Source: Arcicella sp034519515 (GTDB lineage Bacteria > Bacteroidota > Bacteroidia > Cytophagales > Spirosomataceae). Taken from it: a stretch of 64,000 nucleotides of DNA. Every line of letters starts with the position of its first letter. Positions within the stretch are counted from its first letter, which is position 1. Position numbers and translations under genes: made by a program. Under the pieces are notes generated by a model that saw only the letters and a program-made list of their open reading frames with translations, did no database searches and had not been told where the DNA came from. Shown piece after piece: positions 8,926-18,200 of the stretch. The stretch is from positions 124,001 through 188,000 of the forward strand of contig JAXHOK010000054.1 of NCBI GenBank assembly GCA_034519515.1, in the 5' to 3' direction.

Positions 8926-9495
8926 ATGAAAAATCTTCTTGAATTAGATACCCTTACCGTTGCACAAAAACTCTTGGGATATACGCTCGTGCATGAAAGC
9001 GAAGAAGGTATTACGGCTGGAATTATTGTGGAAACCGAAGGGTACTTGCAAGGTGATCCTGCTTGTCATGCTTATCGAAAAAAGAGTGTCAGAAATGCCC
9101 CCATGTTTGGCGAAGCGGGAACAATTTATGTCTATCAAATTTATGGAATGCACTTTTGTGTAAATATTTCCACGAATCAAAAAGACGTTGGTGAAGCCGT
9201 GTTAATCAGAGCCTTAGAACCAACATTGGGAGTTGAATTGATGCAAGAAAGGCGAAAAACCGAAATACTCAAAAACCTCTGTTCGGGACCTGGGAAACTG
9301 GTGCAAGCATTGGGAATTCATAAAGGAATGAACGACTGGCACATCTTAGATTCTGATTTAAAAATCATTGCACCCAAAAAACAAGTTATTGATAATGAAA
9401 TAGTTACAACTACCAGAATCGGTATTACACAAGGGGCAGATTTACCTTATCGCTTTTATTTGAAGGATAATAAGTTTATTTCCAAAAAAGGTTGA
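8926..9495 (+). CDS. DNA-3-methyladenine glycosylase (AAG/MPG family)
   Basis: This repair enzyme excises alkylated purines such as 3-methyladenine and starts base-excision repair. Family motifs are KLLGYTLVHE, the catalytic-region VETEGYLQGDPACHA with the key Glu, RNAPMFGEAGTIYVYQIYG (the DNA-intercalating YxYxxYG hairpin), CVNI and LCSGPGKLVQALGI. The length of 189 residues is typical. It follows the cyclase gene by 8 bases and is closed by a terminator, so it is the last gene of the three-gene unit. Confidence 0.95.
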   Translation: MKNLLELDTLTVAQKLLGYTLVHESEEGITAGIIVETEGYLQGDPACHAYRKKSVRNAPMFGEAGTIYVYQIYGMHFCVNISTNQKDVGEAVLIRALEPTLGVELMQERRKTEILKNLCSGPGKLVQALGIHKGMNDWHILDSDLKIIAPKKQVIDNEIVTTTRIGITQGADLPYRFYLKDNKFISKKG

Positions 9496-9514
9496 GACCA
9501 TATACAATTAGCAT

Positions 9515-9549
9515 AAAAAGAGAAATAACTTCAAGTTGTTTCTCTTTTT
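9515..9549 (+). terminator. Intrinsic terminator of the glycosylase operon
   Basis: AAAAAGAGAAATAAC pairs with GTTGTTTCTCTTTTT (one G-T wobble) around a 5-nt loop and ends in a T run. Confidence 0.85.
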
Positions 9550-9665
9550 TTATGGTCAAAACTCTTCAATTCCTCAAAGTGTGGCGTTTGTTACTCACAT
9601 CATAAACAGTTGGTATTGGCACAGAGTTTTGAACCACAATTTACAAATCAAAACATCACAACAAA

Positions 9666-10044
9666 ATGGAAAGAGTTGATAAAGAAATGCGGACTGATAT
9701 TCAGAACCAAAAAAGACAAACTCTGGCAATTTATTGCTTTTAATTGCTGCAATAGTATTGGGGCTGACGGCGGTGGGATTTGTGGGGGCTTCATCTCAAC
9801 CGACCCCCAGAACGGACAGCAAGTCGAAGAGTTAGGGAGCATCCAATTAATAAAGTACCCATGACTTCCATTAAACTTCCCGAAAGTAGAAATAACTTTC
9901 GGGAAGTTACCGAGAGATTTACTTCCCGAAAGTTATTTTTACTTTCGGGAAGTTCATACCAGAAGTGGGTATGTTTAAATTTGTATGCTCCCTTATTGGT
10001 ACGATTTGAAGTCCAACACCGACTTTAATTTTTCGCCTTTTTAG
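9666..10044 (+). pseudogene. Broken small single-pass membrane protein gene
   Basis: The ATG at 9666 opens MERVDKEMRTDIQNQKRQTL and stops after IYCF. One base short in the T run near 9730-9732 separates this from a frame encoding a clear transmembrane helix (LLLLIAAIVLGLTAVGFVGA) and then SSQPTPRTDSKSKS. The stop of that second frame (9833-9835) is formed by the TTA target duplication plus the first base of the mobile element at 9835-9992. Reading across the element after precise removal, the frame continues as YWYDLKSNTDFNFSPF to a stop at 10042-10044. So the gene appears hit twice, by a 1-base deletion and by an insertion. The family is unknown. Sequencing error could explain the 1-base shift. 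Confidence 0.45.
9835..9992. mobile_element. Miniature mobile element, family B copy 1
   Basis: A 158-bp element with terminal inverted repeats (GGGAGCATCCAATTAATAA against the complement of the right end, about 21 of 27 matching). It is flanked by TTA on both sides (9832-9834 and 9993-9995). It contains two strong hairpins built from AACTTCCCGAAAGT arms (9874-9908 and 9921-9953). No ORF inside. A second copy with different filling lies at 23777-23877. Confidence 0.75.
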
Positions 10045-10091
10045 CGTTAAAGCCAACATTTCGTAAAATAATATCATTAAGACCAAAAAAT

Positions 10092-10796
10092 ATGACTAAC
10101 GGAGTTCCATTTCTTAAAAAATCAATCGCTATCATTTTAGCATTTGTGGTATTGACCTCTGGGATAACTTCTTGTAATTCATTCAAAAAACTTAATACAC
10201 AACAGCGTGGAGCCATCATTGGTGCAGGTGCAGGAGGTGCTTTGGGAGCAGTAATTGGTCAGAAAAATCCAGCTCTGTACGCCATCGCAGGTTCTGTAAT
10301 TGGGGGTGTTGGTGGAGCAGTAATCGGGCGATATATGGACAAGCAAGCAGAGAAACTCAAAAAAGATTTGGGTAATTTGGCGGATGTAGAGAGAGTAGAG
10401 GAAGGCATCAAAATTACGATGAAATCGGGCGTGTTATTCGATTTCAATTCATCCAAAGTAAATTCAACGGTGAATGATAATTTAATAAAATTTGCCGAAA
10501 CCTTGAAGCAATATCCTGATACTGAAATCTTAGTGGCGGGTCATACCGATAATGTAGGCACAGAGCAATATAACATGACACTTTCGCAACAAAGAGCCAA
10601 TGCCGTGGCTAATGTTCTGAAAACCAACAGTGTAACTCGTAATAGATTAACGGTTTTAGGCTATGGCGAAAAAAATCCACTGGCTGATAATACCGCAGAA
10701 CCGGGCAGAGAACAGAATCGTAGAGTAGAGTTTGCAATTGTGGCAAATGATAAATTAAAGAAACAAGCTACCAAAGAAGTTGTGGCTAAAAACTAA
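10092..10796 (+). CDS. OmpA-family outer-membrane lipoprotein
   Basis: The N-terminus is a lipoprotein signal (SIAIILAFVVLTSGITSC), with the acylated Cys at residue 28. A glycine-zipper segment follows at ~39-80 (GAIIGAGAGGALGAVIG, IGGVGGAVIG), then the OmpA peptidoglycan-binding domain at ~108-222: VLFDFNSSKVN, ILVAGHTDNVGTEQYNMTLS, QQRANAVANVL, ENRRVEFAI-like ending (EQNRRVEFAI). Such proteins tether the outer membrane to the cell wall. The start at ATG 10092 places 12 residues before the hydrophobic core. The next gene starts 19 bases after the stop, so they form a likely operon. Confidence 0.93.
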   Translation: MTNGVPFLKKSIAIILAFVVLTSGITSCNSFKKLNTQQRGAIIGAGAGGALGAVIGQKNPALYAIAGSVIGGVGGAVIGRYMDKQAEKLKKDLGNLADVERVEEGIKITMKSGVLFDFNSSKVNSTVNDNLIKFAETLKQYPDTEILVAGHTDNVGTEQYNMTLSQQRANAVANVLKTNSVTRNRLTVLGYGEKNPLADNTAEPGREQNRRVEFAIVANDKLKKQATKEVVAKN

Positions 10797-10815
10797 AACG
10801 CTAAATATAGGACTT

Positions 10816-11478
10816 ATGAAAACGAACCTCATCAAACTACAAATTTGCATTTTTGCACTTACTCTTATCAGTTCAACGGTGTTTGGGCAAGTGATGAATC
10901 AAGACAGCATCAAACAAGCAGCCGTCAGAGATTCAATTCGTATTTCAAGAATAAAGGACAGCCTTTATAATGCTTCTCTGAAAAAGGAAGTGGCGAGCGT
11001 AACAACGCCAAAAGGAAACGGTGTAACGCTGACGGCTGACCCAACTAATGAAAGTATTTTTTACAGAGGTGCATTCATTATAGGTACCGGAATTGTCTAT
11101 CAAAAGGACTTATTGCCTGTTATGTTAATGGGAGAATACGGACTTGGCAAAAACATCGGTATCGAACTAAGAACATGGTATGGCAGCAAAACCACAGACG
11201 GTATTAGATATCAAGATAGTTTGTTTGGGCTTGGTCTGAATTATCATTTCACGGGCAATGTGAATAATTCAGCAAATGCTTCCGATAAATTTGACATATA
11301 TATTGGTGGGTTATACGGTAAAATCATTCACGAACAGGGTTCTGCGTTCTATGCACAAACGGGTGCGAGGTATTTTTTCACCAAAAGAGTCGGAGCTTTT
11401 GCCAACTTTAATCTTGGATTAATTGGCAACCGTGGCACTAATTTATCGTTTGGTTTAGCGTATAGTATTGCAGATTAG
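10816..11478 (+). CDS. Small outer-membrane beta-barrel-like protein
   Basis: The start chosen is the ATG at 10816, which gives the signal peptide MKTNLIKLQICIFALTLISS...FGQ; the longer frame from 10780 only adds a TTG-started extension overlapping the previous gene. After a charged linker (~25-60) the protein has alternating short hydrophobic strands rich in Gly and aromatics (IGIELRTWYGS, GLGLNYHF, DIYIGGLYGKI, FYAQTGARYFF, GAFANFNLGL) and ends LSFGLAYSIAD, typical of an eight-stranded barrel. No named family recognised. It follows the OmpA lipoprotein and may work with it in the envelope. Confidence 0.8.
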   Translation: MKTNLIKLQICIFALTLISSTVFGQVMNQDSIKQAAVRDSIRISRIKDSLYNASLKKEVASVTTPKGNGVTLTADPTNESIFYRGAFIIGTGIVYQKDLLPVMLMGEYGLGKNIGIELRTWYGSKTTDGIRYQDSLFGLGLNYHFTGNVNNSANASDKFDIYIGGLYGKIIHEQGSAFYAQTGARYFFTKRVGAFANFNLGLIGNRGTNLSFGLAYSIAD

Positions 11479-11565
11479 TATTTTTTTGAGGAACTATTTA
11501 TCAAAAAATGTCTAAAAAAATTGTCTTGATAGTTAGTAACGGGAATTAAATAATATCATCCATTA

Positions 11566-11755
11566 GGAACTGAAAAACAATAAGTAGACGTTTTTTAAAT
11601 GCTTTTTTTTGCACCACTCTACGTTGCGGAATGCCGCCCAGATTAAACCCTCATTTAGCGATGCTAAACTGCGGCGACCGTCGCACGGTTTTATCGCCTT
11701 GATTGGCACAAAAAATAACATATAAAAATTCATCCACTTATTATTTTCCCGTTCC
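11566..11755. mobile_element. Miniature mobile element, family A copy 1
   Basis: This 190-bp element begins GGAACTGAAAAACAATAAGT and ends with the near-complement of GGAACGGGAAAATAATAAGT. It is flanked by TTA at 11563-11565 and 11756-11758. Inside it carries a small GC-rich hairpin (GCGACCGTCGC region) that copy 2 lacks. No ORF of its own. It sits at the 5' edge of an AsmA-like remnant. Confidence 0.85.
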
Positions 11756-12634
11756 TTATCAGCCCCGCTATAAACCTATAATTTACGGAAATCAAACTCA
11801 TGGTGATGACAGAATTGGTTTGATTTGCCAAAAATTGAAGTTTGAAAATATGGATATGAAAAAGTTATTTGAAGACAAGAAAACTTATGCCGAAACACTC
11901 AAAATTAATCACGGAAATGTAACGATTTTCACAGACACTCGTGATTTTCATACGCCCAAAGAATCGAATTATCGCCCCTATCCACATCAGCCTTTCAAAG
12001 ATTTACCTGCCAAGTTTTTTATTGAAAAAATGAAAATACAAAACTTGAATATTACTTATTCGGAATATAATCCAGAGACAGATTTGGTGGGAAACGTTGA
12101 TTTTAGCCACGTTAATGGCACTTTTTCAAATTTAACGAACGATACTATTCCGCTTTCAAAAAATCCTCATTGCTTAGTTTCTTTGAAAGCTAAATTGATG
12201 AATAAGGCGGATATGCATTTGAAATTCAACTTTAATGTTGCTTCCTCAAATGGAGATTTCACTACTTCGGGCAAGGTCCTTAATATGCGGAGGGATTGTG
12301 TGAATCATGTGATAAAATCGTTGGCAATGGCAAAGGCAGATGATGTATTTGTTCAAGAATTTTCGTTTAACATGAAGGGAGATAAATATGGTTTGAATGG
12401 AACTTCTACGTTGATATACAGAGATTTGAAAGTAAGTTTTTTCAAAAATAAAGATGAAGATAAAACCCTCAAAAAGCGTAAATTTTTATCATTCTTTGCC
12501 AATACTTTTGCGGTAAAAGACAGTAATCCAATTCGGAAGAAACCCCTAAGAATTGCCACCATAAAATACCGTAGAATACCTAAAAAGCGTTTCTTTATAC
12601 CTTATGGAAGGGATTGAAAGGGTCGGTTTTGTAA
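11756..12634 (+). pseudogene. C-terminal remnant of an AsmA/DUF748-like protein
   Basis: The open frame runs 11703-12617, but its first codons lie inside mobile element A. The real gene-derived part starts at YQPRYKPIIYGNQ. The body (MDMKKLFEDKK, NITYSEYNPETDLVGNVDF, LMNKADMHLKFNFN, FSFNMKGDKYGLNGTS, LIYRDLKVS) matches the C-terminal third of large AsmA/DUF748-like envelope proteins of Bacteroidota. Directly upstream of the element the frame is closed by a stop, so the N-terminal two thirds are missing. At the 3' end the expected ending appears one frame over (FLYTLWKGLKGSVL, stop at 12632-12634), implying a frameshift near 12590. I call it a pseudogene truncated at the element. Confidence 0.6.
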
Positions 12635-12649
12635 TTCAGCATACGCAGC

Positions 12650-12732
12650 CAGACGATAGTCAGACGAAGTAAAACCTTACTAAAATGAGGTATGCTATTG
12701 TACTGTATTTTTTGCGGTCTGACTATCGTCTG
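12650..12732. repeat. Perfect 16-bp inverted repeat between convergent genes
   Basis: CAGACGATAGTCAGAC at 12650-12665 is exactly complementary to 12717-12732. The 51-nt loop is AT-rich. It sits between the AsmA remnant and the 3' end of the tamL gene. It may terminate transcription or be a dispersed palindrome. Confidence 0.6.
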
Positions 12733-12756
12733 AACGAATTTCATGTTCTGAAAAAA

Positions 12757-15162
12757 TCAGAAAGGATAACCCACCGCAATATTCAGAATCAAGTTTTCAC
12801 TCCGCCAATTGGCATCTTTCAAGTTAAAATTCTTTAAAACCCAACGGTCATCTTCGGGTAAAAATGGTTTACGAACGGGCGTGGCTAAATCAAAGCGTAA
12901 AACTAAAACGCTGAAATCTAAACGTAAACCAATGCCCGTTCCGATGGCGATTTGTTTATAAAAATCGGATTTAAAAATGGCACCATCCCCATAATCATCA
13001 CTTTTTTGAAGCCAAACATTACCCGCATCTATAAAAAATGCACCATTGACATATTTATTAAATTTTACCCTCAATTCAGTGTTCAATTCCAATTTAATAT
13101 CCCCCGTTTGGGTACCTAAAAACTGACTATTTATATCACCCGATGAAACATAACTGCCTGGACCAATGGCTCTTGCAGGAAAAGCTCGAATACTATTATT
13201 TCCTCCTGATGTATATTGCTTTACAAAAGGTAATGTTTTGGAATTACCGTAAGGAATACTATATCCAATCAAAAACCTATTCGCTATTTTCAAACTTTTA
13301 TTAATACTATAAGCATATCTGAAATCTGCGTCAAAACGGGCATATTGGGCTATTGAAACACCAAATAATGTTTGCGTACCCGCTGTATCAGCTCTGGCGG
13401 ATAATAAACTGGCAAGGTTTCCAGCCACTTCTACTCCTCCCGTAAAACTAAAAACGTGATTCGTATTTCTTTTAAGTGTAGGCGTATAATTAATTACATA
13501 GTTTGAACTCGTAATAATGGTATTTTCTAAAGCCTGCAAAATGGCGAAAGGATTATCACTCCGAAAAACGTCTATCAAAAAATCTTCTGAAAAATTTTCA
13601 GCTTTTACCAAGTTTACAGAAATAGGCGTTAAGGCGTGTTCAATACTATTATTTTGTTTCCAAGCATAGCCCATTGTGATTCTGGACGAAGTTAAATTGT
13701 ACAAACTACTACGATTATTTACTTCATAATCAACCCCAATATTTGTTTTGGGCAGCGACTGATTCGTAATGGGATTAACCTTGAAAAAAGGCAATACAAA
13801 ACGGGGAATAGTCAGTACCGCACTAATACCATAGATTTTATTATTGATAGCTCCGAGAGTTGAACTGATGCCACTCACCTGAAAATCGAAGCCTACTTTT
13901 GCACTAATTTTCAACAATTCTGCCCCACCAAAAGTATTTTTATTGTTCCAAGAGAGTCCCAAACTTGTTCCCGTAAAATTATTGGATTTTGTCGTTGCAG
14001 TTAATTCTAAACCCACTGATTTAGCTTTTAAAGGCGTTAAATAATAAAAAACATCCAACAAAGCAGAATCTGAACGGGGGACTAATTGAAAGGTATTTCT
14101 GACAAATTTGAAATTACTGTTAAGATTAATCAACCGAGATAAGGACAAATCTTGAAGATTATTACTGTATCTGACACCACGCCGAAATCCGATGGCTTGC
14201 GAGAATATACTTGGACGATATGATTCCGTTTTATCCTTAATTTTTAAGCCATTAAACTCCACTTCGCCCATTTGAGCTTTTGAGCTATCTGCCAAAATAA
14301 TTTCGCCATAATCAGACAACACATGAACATCCCGAATAAAATAGGGTTTACGAGCCACTTGTGAAGTGGTTGGCTTAATTTCAAACGATAAATTAGCGGT
14401 ATGATTATTTTTTGAAGAGTCGACTTTGGCAATAATATAATCGGCTTGAAAATAATAAAAACCTCTGCTTTTCAGGATGTTATCAATTCGATTACGTTCG
14501 GCAGAAATGACCTCAAAACGATAAGGAACGCCTTTTTTGAGGGTTGAGCCTTTCTGAGTATCTCTAAAAACTTTGCCAATGTCAGTGCTATCATTTGGTG
14601 AAAAAACAACACTGTCTAAATAATATCTTTGTTGCAAGGTGGCGGTATAAACTGCGGTTGATTTACGGTCTTTTTCCACTAATTCACCCGTTGCCGTTGA
14701 ACGAAAATAACCTTCATTGTTCAACAAAAGAGTTATTTGTTTAACGTTGGCATTAGTTACACTTCGGCTGGCTAAAACGGGTGGTTCACCAAAGCGTTTT
14801 CTGAAAGAATATTTTAGTCCTTTTTCTTTCTTAGGTTCGCCCAAAAGGTAGTAGAACCACACTTTATAGGGAAATCCAAAAATGGACGAATTGGGTTTTG
14901 GTCTAACAAATTCAGTTAATTGTGTTTCAATATTTTTAACTTCTGCTTTGGGAATAATGGAATCGGGAATCATTTTTACCTTCGCTCCCACGTATAGGCT
15001 TTCCCCTGCGGGCAAGTGCTTGGTTACGGAGCAACTGGCTAAAAATAGCATTGAAAGGATGGCTATTATGAGTATTTTTAATAAAATATGTAAGTTTTGC
15101 CCAGTGGTTGGTGTCCTCACCAACCACACTGGCGTAAGCAATATCCGTGTATGCTTTCGCAC
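12757..15162 (-). CDS. tamL: TamL: lipoprotein BamA/TamA-family barrel
   Basis: The protein has an N-terminal lipobox (ILSMLFLASC, Cys44), POTRA-like repeats (~60-300: SRSVTNANVKQITLLLNNEGYF, RGFYYFQADYI) and a C-terminal 16-stranded Omp85 barrel (GGNNSIRAFPARAIGPGSY contains the family RGF/RAF-like loop; LELNTELRVKFNKYVNGAFFIDAGNVW; end ILNIAVGYPF). In Bacteroidota this lipid-anchored TamA homologue partners with TamB to handle envelope assembly or lipid transport. tamB lies immediately upstream on the same strand. The 24 or so residues before the hydrophobic signal come from palindromic repeats (15104-15238), so the ancestral start codon is probably lost or lies elsewhere; no better ATG exists before Cys44. 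Confidence 0.92.
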   Translation of the reverse strand: MRKHTRILLTPVWLVRTPTTGQNLHILLKILIIAILSMLFLASCSVTKHLPAGESLYVGAKVKMIPDSIIPKAEVKNIETQLTEFVRPKPNSSIFGFPYKVWFYYLLGEPKKEKGLKYSFRKRFGEPPVLASRSVTNANVKQITLLLNNEGYFRSTATGELVEKDRKSTAVYTATLQQRYYLDSVVFSPNDSTDIGKVFRDTQKGSTLKKGVPYRFEVISAERNRIDNILKSRGFYYFQADYIIAKVDSSKNNHTANLSFEIKPTTSQVARKPYFIRDVHVLSDYGEIILADSSKAQMGEVEFNGLKIKDKTESYRPSIFSQAIGFRRGVRYSNNLQDLSLSRLINLNSNFKFVRNTFQLVPRSDSALLDVFYYLTPLKAKSVGLELTATTKSNNFTGTSLGLSWNNKNTFGGAELLKISAKVGFDFQVSGISSTLGAINNKIYGISAVLTIPRFVLPFFKVNPITNQSLPKTNIGVDYEVNNRSSLYNLTSSRITMGYAWKQNNSIEHALTPISVNLVKAENFSEDFLIDVFRSDNPFAILQALENTIITSSNYVINYTPTLKRNTNHVFSFTGGVEVAGNLASLLSARADTAGTQTLFGVSIAQYARFDADFRYAYSINKSLKIANRFLIGYSIPYGNSKTLPFVKQYTSGGNNSIRAFPARAIGPGSYVSSGDINSQFLGTQTGDIKLELNTELRVKFNKYVNGAFFIDAGNVWLQKSDDYGDGAIFKSDFYKQIAIGTGIGLRLDFSVLVLRFDLATPVRKPFLPEDDRWVLKNFNLKDANWRSENLILNIAVGYPF

Positions 15163-15238
15163 GTGTGGTTGGTGAGGACACCAACCACGGGTCGAAAAAA
15201 ATGCTTACGCCAGTGTGGTTGGTGAGGACATCAACCAC
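15104..15238. repeat. Three palindromic GTGGTTGGTG units between tamB and tamL
   Basis: Near-identical 24-bp palindromes lie at 15104-15127, 15165-15188 and 15215-15238 (GTGGTTGGTGTCCTCACCAA and its complement form). ACTGGCGTAAGCA (after the first) and TGCTTACGCCAGT (before the third) are also complementary, so the cluster can fold into one large cruciform. The left unit is translated as the N-terminus of TamL. Confidence 0.8.
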
Positions 15239-15294
15239 GGGTCGGAGTATGTGTTGGGTATTAAAATTCATAATTTATAACTCATAATTCATAA

Positions 15295-18200
15295 CTACTT
15301 TCTCTTTTTCTGAAATATCTCCACAAACCGTCCATATTCCATCGTTACTGAAAAACCTACGCCCGTTTCAACAATAAAACCCTCCAAAACCGACTGAAAT
15401 TGATTCTTGCGAAATGCCCTAAATAAATACCGTCCGTCTTGGGTTAGTTTATAATTAACTGACACATTATCAAACACTTCCGATGGATTTCTGGATACTT
15501 TTGAAGTATTTTCTAATTCAAAATTCCGCCCTACTTTTACCTCAATTCTGTTATTAAAAAAGGCTTTGGATAAACCCAAACTCAAATCAGTACGGGTGCT
15601 GGATTCGCCATTAAAAAAGCCTTGCGATGAAGCCAAATTAATATCTAAATTTACCCCTTTGATTAAGTCAGAAGCTAATTTATCCAATTGGTCAGACAGG
15701 ATTTTACTCACACTTTGTCTGGCAAAAGCCTCGGCATTCGTTCCCCCACTGCCACTTGAAAAGAAATCAGTTGAATTTTGAGCAAAAAATCTATTCAGAA
15801 TCAAAAGAGCAAAAACCTGTTTATTGACTTCATTCTTATCGTTTTTATTAATATCATCCAACTTTGCTTCAACGTCTGTAAATACTTGATTCGACAGAAG
15901 TCCTTGTTTATCTTTCTTTTGAGCTTTAATTTTAAAGGAAACATCAGGTTTTGAGAGTTTCCCTGCCATCGTCAATAAAACTTCAAAATTCATTTTTTGA
16001 CGGTATAGGTCTTGATCACTCGTGATTATGTTTTGCATTAAATCAAGCGGGGCAGTATTGACATTATAAATTGCGGTAATGTTTACATCGGCATTGGTTG
16101 GGTCACCCGTCCAAGTTAAACTGCTACCCTCTTGAATAGAAAATTGGCGTTTCAACACTTCAAAAGTGATGCCGTAACTGCCTTCCGTAAGGTCATAAGA
16201 ACCCAAAATATAGGGCTGACCAGCGGCATTGATACCCGCATTCAGACGAGCATTTCCTTTCACCACTAAGTTATCTCCGTTGATCTCATCCACCACAATC
16301 GTAAATTGAGATTTATCATCGGCTTCGAGGTTCAATGATATTTCCGAAACCAAATCATGGGCTATTTGCAATACCTGCGAGCTATCAATTTTAGGGACTT
16401 CTCCCGAAGGAGTTTTATTATTCACAAAAACTACAATCCCTTCTGTTTCAGAGACTTGAGTGTCAGTATTTGGTATAATTATGGAAATATCACTTTTTTC
16501 ACGCACCTTAATATCACCTTCAATTTTTGCTTTGGAAGAAATACCGCTCAAACTCAAATCAACATCAACAATGCCTTTTCCGTAGAAAAAATCATTATCT
16601 TTTCGGGTGGAATTTATTACCAAAAAATTGTCAGCTTTTACAGTTAAATCATATTTTACATCGGGGATTTTTGTTAAAACAATCGCTCCATTCACTTTCA
16701 AAGGCTGATTCAAAGTATCACTCACCGTAAACTGATTCAGGCGAATGGTTTGTCCTTCAAAAATCATTTTTTGTCCATTAATCAAATACCGACTGCCCAA
16801 AGCTGAAACATCAAAAGCGACTTTGTCGAAATTAAGATTCCCCGTTAATTGCGGGCTGTCAGTTGAACCTTTGATGGATGCCTCACCGTTCAGATTTCCT
16901 TTCGCTCTTCGCAATTGCCCAAAACTGAATGCTTGGACGGTTTCAGCACTCAGTTTTTTAATATTGAGATTGAAATCAAATGGATTTTTAGATTTCAGAT
17001 TATAATTCCCCGTCAATAAAAGGTCATTATTTTGATTGACCAACGTGACTTTTGTAGTAATAATATTGGCACTTTGATTGAAAACATTTACGTTCATATC
17101 ACCAATATCGGTTTTTTGAAAACGAAATCTTTTTACGGCAATATCACCCGTGAAAGAAGGTGAATCCATGTAATTACTAAGTAATATTTTTCCATCAATT
17201 TTACCTCCTGCCAAGGTAGAATCTGTCCCAAAAAGCGTAATAAAATTTTCGATATTCAAGGAATCTGATACTAAGCTAATCGGTCCGTTCGGCGTAGCAG
17301 TTGTGCTATTGATGGAAAGTCGCTGCTCTCCCCTTTCGATATTAAATTTATTGACCAATAGCCCCGCTTTTCCATATTGAATATAACCCGTTGAATCCAC
17401 TTGCCACGGAGCATAATTTAACAGTAATCCACCCCGTCTGAATCTTATACGGTATTGATTTTCAACGTTTTGCAATAATCCTGCAACGGCATGGCGGTCT
17501 TTATCAAGCGAATCTTTGAAAGTGGTATTAAACGAAGCTATATTATTCCGAACTTCGCCCAAAAGACTGGTTTTTCTTATTCTAAAACCTGATAAAATAA
17601 CGCCATCAAGTCCACCTTTGTAGGTTAAAGCATTGGCATTACCCACCATTGAAAAGTTAGTTTTTACAATCTGAATCGTATCATATTCTACGAAAGGTAA
17701 ATTCAAATTAGCCCGAAAAATAGTGTCGGCTTGGCTATTCAAATTGGCAGTAAATCTGGCAGTATCTAAACGAGTCAAACCTGGCACAAAAGCCTGTATG
17801 AGTGGATGTTTTACGAACTTAAAATCCATCGCAATATTAAAAGGTTGTGTAACGGGTTTGTAAGCAATATCAGGCAAAATAAAATAGCGATTGATGGTGG
17901 TGATAAAAATATCCGACAATTGTAAATAATTGAAATTTCCATTGATATTTCCCTTTACAAAAGGGGCATCTATTGAAATTTTCTTACCCTCCGCACTATT
18001 TGAAGCGATTAAGATGGTATTTTCAATTTTCACAGGTTTGCCATTTTGTAATAAAGTCCCTTGATTAATCGTAATTTGTCCAGATGGATTATCGGGATTA
18101 GTGCCTTGCATATCCACGACAATATCGCCCTTAATACCGATATTGTCGGCATAAAATCCCAAAGGTTTGAGGTTCAACTGCCCGATTTTTACGTTACCTT

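Noticed and set aside
9616..9630. TGGCACAGAGTTTTG resembling a sigma-54 promoter
   Set aside because: The spacing between the two boxes is one base too long, unlike the two accepted sites at 54865 and 54966.
9780..10028. Open frame of 82 residues crossing the family B element
   Set aside because: It translates the palindromes of the element (repeated SRK/FRE text) and has no protein-like composition.
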